Position numbers and translations under genes: made by a program. A DNA stretch of 9,866 nt from positions 1-9,866 of the forward strand of contig URSN01000069.1 in NCBI GenBank assembly GCA_900550525.1. The letters are read 5' to 3'. Shown piece by piece: positions 4,888 through 9,866 of this stretch. Each line of letters begins with the position of its first letter. The first letter of the stretch is position 1. The stretch is from an uncultured Eubacteriales bacterium (lineage in GTDB: Bacteria; Bacillota; Clostridia; Christensenellales; CAG-138). The notes under the pieces were generated by a model. It saw only the letters and a program-made list of their open reading frames with translations. It was not told where the DNA came from and did not search any database.

Positions 4888-6401
4888 TGCACGATTTTGC
4901 AGTCCTTTTTCGCCTCCGCCACGCGCCGCTCGGCCAGCGGGCGCACGGAGAACTTTTCGATGTGCAGCGCGTCGTTTGTGCGCACATAGTATGTGCCGCC
5001 CGCCTCCGGCGGGAACACGGCGCCGTGCTTTTGCTCCGCGCGCTCCATGGCGCGCAGCACGTCCGGGTGCACCTCGATGAGCATGCGCTTGTTCTCGCTG
5101 CCCTTGAGCACCTGCAGCGCCTGCTTGCGCACCTTGGCCATGACGCTCTCGGGCGAGAGCACGTGCGCGTCCCCCGCGCAGTAGGGGCAGAGGGTCTGGA
5201 GCGTGTCGCCCAGGCTCCGGCCGGTCTTTTTGCGCGTCATCTCCACAAGGCCCAGATGCGTAAAGCCGAACACGTGCGAGCGGGTATGGTCCTCCTTGAG
5301 CGCGGTCTTGAGGGTGTTGAGCACCATGGTGCGGTTGCTCTCGCGCTCCATGTCGATAAAGTCGATGATGATGATGCCGCCGATGTCGCGCAGCCGCAGC
5401 TGCCGCGCGATCTCCCGCGCGGCCTCGCAGTTGGTCGCGGTGATGGTCTTTTCAAGGTTGTCCTTGCCGACGAACTTGCCCGTGTTCACGTCGATGCAGG
5501 TGAGCGCCTCGGTGCGGTCGATGATGATGTAGCTGCCGTTCTTGATCCACACCTTGCGCGCGAGCGCCTTGTCGATCTTGCTCTCGGTCTCGTACCGGTC
5601 GAACAGCGCCTCGCTCTGCTTGAGCAGGATGCGCGGCTTAAGCTTGGGCGCCATCATGTCCGCAATCTCGCGCAAGCGTTCGAACGTGGCCGCGTCGTTG
5701 ACGAACACGCGGTCCACATCCTTCATCAAAAGGTCGCGCACGGTGCGGAACAGCAGGCTCTGCTCCGCGTGCAGGAGCGAAGGCGCCTTCTGCTTCTTTG
5801 CGCGCTTTTGGATGTCCTCATAGAGGAGCTTGAGGCTCTCCAGATCCTCCGCAAACGCCTCGCGGCTCTTGCCGGCGGAGGCCGTGCGCACGATGACGCC
5901 CATGTTCTCCGGGCGGATCTCGCTGAGGATGCGGCGCAGGCGCGTGCGCTCCTCGTCCTTGTCGATGCGGCGCGATACGCCGACGTAGTCCATCGTCGGC
6001 ATCAGCACGAGCGAGCGGCCGGCCAGCGTGATGTGCGTGGTCACGCGCGCGCCCTTGGTGCCCACCGGGTCCTTGGCGACCTGCACCATGATCGTCTGGC
6101 CGGGCTTGAGCATGTCGCGGATGTTGCGCATGGAGCGGAGCTTTTCGCGCTCGATGTCCTCGTCCGCGCCGTCGGGCATGACGATATCCCCCGCGTACAG
6201 GAACGCGTTGCGCTCGAGCCCGATGTCGATGAACGCCGCCTGCATGCCGGGCAGCACGTTCTGCACCTTTCCGTTGTAAATGTTGCCGACGAGCCGCTGC
6301 GCGCCCTCCTGCTCGACGTACAGTTCGACGGGCGCGCCGTCCTCCACCACGGCGACACGGGTTGAAAACCCGTTCGCGTCCACTAAAATCTCCTTATTCA
6401 T
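4884..6401 (-). CDS. rng: Ribonuclease E/G family protein (RNase G)
   Basis: This is a single-strand-specific endoribonuclease for rRNA maturation and mRNA decay. The 505-residue product has an N-terminal RNase H-like/S1 section (VGNIYNGKVQNVLPGMQAAF, about residues 38-57). The conserved GVSRRI follows at 141-146. The catalytic Asp pair sits in CIDVNTG (Asp304) and IIIIDFIDM (Asp347). The zinc-link CPYC is at 405-408. It lacks the long C-terminal scaffold of RNase E, hence the RNase G type. ATG 6401 gives the family-like MNKEILVDANG, but its AAGGAG sits only 1 nt upstream. An in-frame GTG at 6383 has an AAGGAG at better spacing but would delete the first strand. It follows the DUF2344 gene by 17 nt, in the same operon. 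Confidence 0.95.
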   Translation of the reverse strand: MNKEILVDANGFSTRVAVVEDGAPVELYVEQEGAQRLVGNIYNGKVQNVLPGMQAAFIDIGLERNAFLYAGDIVMPDGADEDIEREKLRSMRNIRDMLKPGQTIMVQVAKDPVGTKGARVTTHITLAGRSLVLMPTMDYVGVSRRIDKDEERTRLRRILSEIRPENMGVIVRTASAGKSREAFAEDLESLKLLYEDIQKRAKKQKAPSLLHAEQSLLFRTVRDLLMKDVDRVFVNDAATFERLREIADMMAPKLKPRILLKQSEALFDRYETESKIDKALARKVWIKNGSYIIIDRTEALTCIDVNTGKFVGKDNLEKTITATNCEAAREIARQLRLRDIGGIIIIDFIDMERESNRTMVLNTLKTALKEDHTRSHVFGFTHLGLVEMTRKKTGRSLGDTLQTLCPYCAGDAHVLSPESVMAKVRKQALQVLKGSENKRMLIEVHPDVLRAMERAEQKHGAVFPPEAGGTYYVRTNDALHIEKFSVRPLAERRVAEAKKDCKIVH

Positions 6402-6418
6402 TCTCCTTCACTTTCCCT

Positions 6419-7102
6419 TTATGGCGCATGGCCGGGCAGCAGGCCGTCCGCGTCGAAATACATGGCCGTGCGGCAGATGCGCGCCATGCCGTCCCGCGCG
6501 GCCAGGCGCTCCAGCAGCGCGTCCGTCAAAAACGAAGCGCGCAGCCCGCCGTCGGCCTGCAGTTTGCCCAGGACGTGGAGCGTGACGCCGCCGTCCCCTG
6601 CGTCCTCCACGCTCGCCTGCATGATCTGCGGACGGATATCGACGGGCCGGGTGCCGCCCTTGGTCCGCTTGTTCACTAAAATTTCCCCGGCAAGGAGCGC
6701 CTCGAGCGCCTCCGCAGCCGCCGCGGCCGGGATCGGCTCCCCGGCCGTCAGGCTGATGCGGTAGGCCGCCGCGCGCACCAGTACGGACAGCTTGCCCGCC
6801 CGTTCGGGCGCTTCCAGCGCCCGGCTCACCGCAAGGCCGGCAGGCAGCGCGTCGCCCACGCGGCGCAAAAAGTCCTCCGGCGCGACCGTCCCGTCCAGCC
6901 GCACCTCGAACCACTCGCACGCGCTCGTTTCGCCCGTGGGCACGGCCGCGGCGAACGAGAGCAGCGGGTGCGGGTTGAAGCCCTGCGAATATTGCAGCGG
7001 CAGCTCCGCGCGCCGGAAGGCGCGCTGCAGCGTGCGCTGCACGTCCAGATGCGAGATGAAGGCGAGCGCCTCACCCTTTTGATAGACGGCAAACATCCGC
7101 AT
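6419..7102 (-). CDS. DUF2344 / TIGR03936 radical SAM-linked protein
   Basis: This protein's role is unknown; it is almost always encoded beside, or fused to, the TIGR03960-type radical SAM protein and is presumed to work with it. The 227-residue product opens MRMFAVYQKGEALAFISHLD, then shows RAFRRAELPLQYSQGFNPHP and the PTGETSACEWFEVRLDG family region. LVNKRTKGGTRPVDIRP lies in the second half. I chose ATG 7102 because GGAGG (7108-7112) stands 5 nt upstream. The in-frame TTG at 7114 lies across that site. The gene starts 32 nt inside the end of the radical SAM gene, so the two are translationally coupled. No membrane segment is seen. Confidence 0.9.
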   Translation of the reverse strand: MRMFAVYQKGEALAFISHLDVQRTLQRAFRRAELPLQYSQGFNPHPLLSFAAAVPTGETSACEWFEVRLDGTVAPEDFLRRVGDALPAGLAVSRALEAPERAGKLSVLVRAAAYRISLTAGEPIPAAAAAEALEALLAGEILVNKRTKGGTRPVDIRPQIMQASVEDAGDGGVTLHVLGKLQADGGLRASFLTDALLERLAARDGMARICRTAMYFDADGLLPGHAP

Positions 7103-8900
7103 AGCGGCCTCCAAAGCAACCGTTGCAGCCCTCGCGGCAGTCCCGCGTGGTCCTGCCCTCCATCGCGCGCCCGTACTCGCGCGCGAGATACTCCTCCGTG
7201 ACCAGCATGTCGATGTGCGACCACGGCAGCGGCGCGCCCGGCGCGGGCGACCACCCGGCGTACGCCTCCATCGTCAGGCCGTGCGCGGCGAACGCCTCCC
7301 GCCACGCCTGCTCGCGGAAATGCTCCGACCACGAATCGAACCGGCAGCCGAGGCGGAAGGCCGTTTCGAGCACGTCCGCCAGGCGGCGGTCGCCGCGCGA
7401 AAAGGCGGCCTCGAGCACCGACAGCTGCGACAGGTGGCAATGGAACTCCACCCCGCGCACGCCGCGGAGCGCATCGCGCAGCAGCTGCTGGCGGCGGCGG
7501 ATCTCCTCAAGCGGCACCTGCGGCGTCCACTGGAACGGCGTGAACGGCTTGGGCACGAACGTGGACGCGCTGGCCGACAGGCGCAGCCCCTTGCCGCGGC
7601 GCTCCTTTGGCAGCTCGTAGAACAGGCGGCTGACCTTACGGCACAGCTCCGCGATGCCGAGGATGTCCTCGTCCGTCTCGGTGGGCAGGCCGAGCATGAA
7701 ATACAGCTTGACGCTTGTCCACCCGGCGGAGAACGCGTCGCCGCACGCGCGCAGCAGGTCCTCCTCGGTGACGTTCTTGTTGATCACGTCGCGCAGGCGC
7801 TGCGTGCCCGCCTCCGGCGCGAATGTCAGCCCCGCCTTGCGGATGGTCTGCATCTTCTCAAGGTCCTGCTTGAGCAGCGAGTCGATGCGCAGCGACGGGA
7901 GCGAGACGGAGACGCGCTTTTCGGCCATGCTGTCGATGATCTGCGGCACGAGGCGGTGCACGTCGGAATAGTCGCCCGTGCTCAGGCTCAGCAGCGACAC
8001 CTCGTCGTACCCGGTGCAGGCGATCTGCTCCTGCGCCTGCTGCAGCAGCGTCTCCCGCGTACGCTCGCGCACGGGCCGGTAGATGTACCCCGCCTGGCAG
8101 AAGCGGCAGCCGCGCGTACAGCCGCGCATGACCTCGACGCAGGCGCGGTCGTGCACCACGTTCAGGTACGGCACGACCGGCCGGCCGACGAACGGCGCGT
8201 GCGCAAGGTCGCGCAGCACGCATCGCACCGGCCGCTCCGGCGCGCACGGCTCCACGGGCGCGGTCCGCCCGCCGGGCGACGGCGCGTAGAACGAGGGGAT
8301 GTACATGCCGTCGATCCCGGCCAGCCGGCGCAGCAGGCCGTGCTTGTCCTCGCCCGCGGCGCGCGCAGCGCGCTGCGCGGCCACGAGTTTGCCGATGAGC
8401 TCCTCCCCGTCGCCGATCATCACCGCATCCATGAACGGGGCGAGCGGCTCCGGGTTGCACGCGCACGGCCCGCCGCACACGATCAGCGGCGCGTCCGCCC
8501 CGCGCTGCGCCGCGCGCAGCGGGATGCCCGCCAGATCGAGCATGGCGAGGATGTTCGTGTAGCACATCTCGTACAGCAGCGAAAACCCGACGATGTCAAA
8601 CGAGGCGAGCGGGCGCTTCGTCTCGAGCGAACAGAGCGGCAGAGCCGCCTTTCGCAGCGCGCGCTCCATATCCGGCCACGGCGCATAGACGCGCTCGCAC
8701 GCCGTATCCTCCCGGCTGTTGAGCACGTGGTAGAGGATCTTGGACCCCAGGTGCGACATGCCGATCTCATACACGTCCGGAAAGCACAGCGCAAAGCGGA
8801 CCTGCGCCCGCTCCTTCGCGATGCTGTTCCATTCCCCGCCGATATAGCGCGCGGGCTTTTCCACGCCGTGCAAAAGGCGCATGAGCGCCGCCTGTTCCAA
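7071..8900 (-). CDS. B12-binding domain radical SAM protein (TIGR03960 family)
   Basis: This is a radical S-adenosylmethionine enzyme of unknown reaction. From TTG 8900 it is 609 residues. The family opening VEKPARYIGGEWNS is at about 13-26. A cobalamin-binding-like Rossmann section follows to about residue 175 (FPDVYEIGMSHLGSKILY, GFSLLYEMCYTNIL, VCGGPCACNPEP), without the classic DxHxxG cobalt ligand. The radical SAM cluster motif CTRGCRFC is at 261-268, with LSLSTGDYSD and FAPEAGTQRLRDVINK after it. A second CxxxCxxC (588-595, DCREGCNGC) lies near the C-terminus and could bind another iron-sulfur cluster. The TTG start is supported by GGAGG at 8908-8912 and by the short distance to the conserved opening. 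Longer in-frame extension runs antisense-like through the protease gene. It is first in an operon with DUF2344 and rng. Confidence 0.93.
   Translation of the reverse strand: MEQAALMRLLHGVEKPARYIGGEWNSIAKERAQVRFALCFPDVYEIGMSHLGSKILYHVLNSREDTACERVYAPWPDMERALRKAALPLCSLETKRPLASFDIVGFSLLYEMCYTNILAMLDLAGIPLRAAQRGADAPLIVCGGPCACNPEPLAPFMDAVMIGDGEELIGKLVAAQRAARAAGEDKHGLLRRLAGIDGMYIPSFYAPSPGGRTAPVEPCAPERPVRCVLRDLAHAPFVGRPVVPYLNVVHDRACVEVMRGCTRGCRFCQAGYIYRPVRERTRETLLQQAQEQIACTGYDEVSLLSLSTGDYSDVHRLVPQIIDSMAEKRVSVSLPSLRIDSLLKQDLEKMQTIRKAGLTFAPEAGTQRLRDVINKNVTEEDLLRACGDAFSAGWTSVKLYFMLGLPTETDEDILGIAELCRKVSRLFYELPKERRGKGLRLSASASTFVPKPFTPFQWTPQVPLEEIRRRQQLLRDALRGVRGVEFHCHLSQLSVLEAAFSRGDRRLADVLETAFRLGCRFDSWSEHFREQAWREAFAAHGLTMEAYAGWSPAPGAPLPWSHIDMLVTEEYLAREYGRAMEGRTTRDCREGCNGCFGGRYADVCRLSKG
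7108..7112 (-). promoter_or_regulatory. Ribosome binding site of the DUF2344 gene
   Basis: GGAGG lies 5 nt before ATG 7102, within the last codons of the radical SAM gene. It decides the start over TTG 7114. Confidence 0.65.
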
Positions 8901-8907
8901 ACGCTTC

Positions 8908-8912
8908 CCTCC
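8908..8912 (-). promoter_or_regulatory. Ribosome binding site fixing the TTG start of the radical SAM gene
   Basis: GGAGG stands 7 nt before TTG 8900. The next in-frame ATG, 8882, would be 25 nt away, so the rare TTG start is the better choice. Confidence 0.7.
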
Positions 8913-8937
8913 GTCGGCCGCATAGCAAGCCAAGGTT

Positions 8938-8966
8938 ATTGTATCACATCCGGCGGCGGCGGTCAA
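8938..8966 (-). promoter_or_regulatory. Sigma-A promoter of the radical SAM - DUF2344 - rng operon
   Basis: On the minus strand, -35 TTGACC (8961-8966) and -10 TACAAT (8938-8943) are 17 nt apart. The expected start is near 8931. The -35 box is coding sequence of the protease gene (codons for Phe-Asp near its C-terminus) and the spacer holds its stop codon. Confidence 0.8.
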
Positions 8967-9837
8967 ATGCCAGCAGCTCGCCAAGCGGCGCCGTGCCGCG
9001 CCCCTCGGCGATGGCGCTGAGCAGCGCGCCCTCGTCCATCTCGCCGATGGTGCGCATCCGCCCGTCCACCACGCGCAGCACGTTGTAGCGGTTGTGGCGG
9101 AGCATGCGCAGCGCCTCGCGCGCGCGCATCGAGGCGTGCGCGGCGACCTGATGCACCGCGTACGTCTCGCCCGTGTGCACGCCGTCGTAGCGGTGCAGAT
9201 AGGCCTGCATCTGCCCCTCCGGCAGCGCGCGCAGCTCCGAAACGGCCGCCAGCAGCAGGAACACGCCCATCGTCGGCAGCGTGAGGTTGTACGCGCCGCG
9301 CAGCGCGCACGCGACGGCAAGCGACAGCAGCGCCGCGCCCGCGGCCACGCCGGCCCACGCGGCGATGCGCGTGGCCGCGCCATAGGAGAGGCGGCGCTGC
9401 AGCTGCGCGCGCAGGATGCGCCCGCCATCAAGCGGCAGCGCGGGCAGCAGGTTCAGCACGGCCAGCGTCAGGTTGAAGGTCAAAAACGTCTCCAGCCGCC
9501 CCCGCACCGCCGGGAACAGATAGCCGCACATGGCGGTAAGCCCCGCGCTGAGCAGGCTTGCTACCGGGCCGGCGGCGGCGCTGGCGCTCTCCGCGCGCGG
9601 CGAAAGCGGCCCCGGCGCAAGGCGCGCCACGCCGCCAAAGGGCATCAGCTCCACCGACGGCACCGGGCAGGCGAACGCATGGGCGGCGGCCGCATGGCTC
9701 AGCTCATGCATCGTGACGGCGCAGGCGCACAGCAGCAGCTCGTCGAGCCGGCCGAGCCCGCAGGCCGCCGCCACGCCCACGCCCCCGCGCGGCTGGACGC
9801 GCAGCACCGTCCGCCCGAGCGAGAAAAGGCGCACCAC
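8944..9837 (-). CDS. M50 family intramembrane metalloprotease (SpoIVFB-like)
   Basis: This is a site-2-protease type membrane zinc protease. In Bacillus, SpoIVFB cuts pro-sigma-K in the mother cell during sporulation. The 297-residue product has a first hydrophobic segment with the zinc motif HELSH (His44, Glu45, His48), GGVARLAPGPL, a second hydrophobic stretch near 90-112, and the third zinc ligand region NLLPALPLDGGRIL with Asp137. Further membrane segments follow at about 152-180 and 185-203. The last 70 residues or so (HQVAAHASMRAREAL, NVLRVVDG) resemble a CBS-like domain, as in SpoIVFB. The start is GTG 9837 with GGAGG at 9844-9848; a second GTG at 9834 is possible. No terminator follows, so transcription may run into the radical SAM gene. 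A SpoIVFB role is inferred from family and locus; no sigma-K substrate is visible. Confidence 0.88.
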   Translation of the reverse strand: MVRLFSLGRTVLRVQPRGGVGVAAACGLGRLDELLLCACAVTMHELSHAAAAHAFACPVPSVELMPFGGVARLAPGPLSPRAESASAAAGPVASLLSAGLTAMCGYLFPAVRGRLETFLTFNLTLAVLNLLPALPLDGGRILRAQLQRRLSYGAATRIAAWAGVAAGAALLSLAVACALRGAYNLTLPTMGVFLLLAAVSELRALPEGQMQAYLHRYDGVHTGETYAVHQVAAHASMRAREALRMLRHNRYNVLRVVDGRMRTIGEMDEGALLSAIAEGRGTAPLGELLAFDRRRRM

Positions 9838-9866
9838 AGTCCCCCTCCGGCCCGCTCATATACCGG
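9838..9866 (-). other. Upstream edge with protease ribosome binding site and a possible end of a preceding gene
   Basis: GGAGG at 9844-9848 serves the protease GTG start. A TGA (9856-9858 on the minus strand) could be the stop of an upstream gene, for example a SpoIVFA partner, but 29 bases are too few to tell. Confidence 0.3.

Noticed and set aside
4728..6365. A 545-codon plus-strand open frame
   Set aside because: It is the antisense shadow of rng, rich in His, Arg, Ala and Val with no recognisable domain, whereas the opposite strand encodes a complete RNase G.
7215..9020. A 601-codon plus-strand open frame
   Set aside because: It is antisense to the radical SAM gene, has an Arg/His/Ala-rich composition and no family motif.
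8901..9431. N-terminal extension of the radical SAM protein by about 177 residues
   Set aside because: The extension is an out-of-frame read of the protease gene. TTG 8900 has a ribosome binding site and begins right before the conserved family opening.

Overview
The window is a very GC-rich, gene-dense piece of a chromosome. It most likely comes from a high-GC Clostridia-type member of the Bacillota. The evidence is a SpoIVFB-like M50 protease, an L27 protein carrying the Firmicutes-type N-terminal extension with its Prp protease beside it, a B12-binding radical SAM / DUF2344 / RNase G / L21 / Prp / L27 gene order, strong AGGAGG-type ribosome binding sites, and consensus sigma-A promoters (TTGAC-N17-TAnnnT). 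The taxonomic call is an inference.

Right part (about 3771-9837, all minus strand, read from high to low coordinates). A SpoIVFB-like intramembrane metalloprotease comes first. Next, behind its own promoter, is an operon of a B12-binding radical SAM protein (TIGR03960 type), a DUF2344 radical-SAM-linked protein and RNase E/G. A second promoter, overlapping the end of rng, drives rplU (L21), prp and rpmA (L27) through a leader that can fold. A clean intrinsic terminator follows at 3771-3799. This half is a conserved core-genome neighbourhood concerned with ribosome and RNA maturation. The role of the radical SAM / DUF2344 pair is unknown.

Left part (1-3609). This is a selenium locus. A promoter at 3581-3609, overlapped by a near-palindrome, drives yqeC - yqeB - selD on the minus strand with overlapping start and stop codons. 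A convergent plus-strand gene for an EF2568-type cysteine desulfurase overlaps the selD 3' end by 14 bp. The set (YqeC, YqeB, SelD, cysteine desulfurase) is the known signature of selenium-dependent molybdenum hydroxylase maturation: the desulfurase may mobilise selenium, SelD makes selenophosphate, and YqeB and YqeC act as accessory factors. No hydroxylase structural gene is in view.

Two lesions lie in the leftmost 1.2 kb. selD has an apparent one-base deletion near 1127-1130. The cysteine desulfurase loses its N-terminal part at an in-frame TGA at 152-154, with unrelated-looking sequence to the left. Either the selenium locus is decaying or the left end of the sequence is of poor quality or chimeric. 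No CRISPR array, tRNA, rRNA or insertion sequence was seen.
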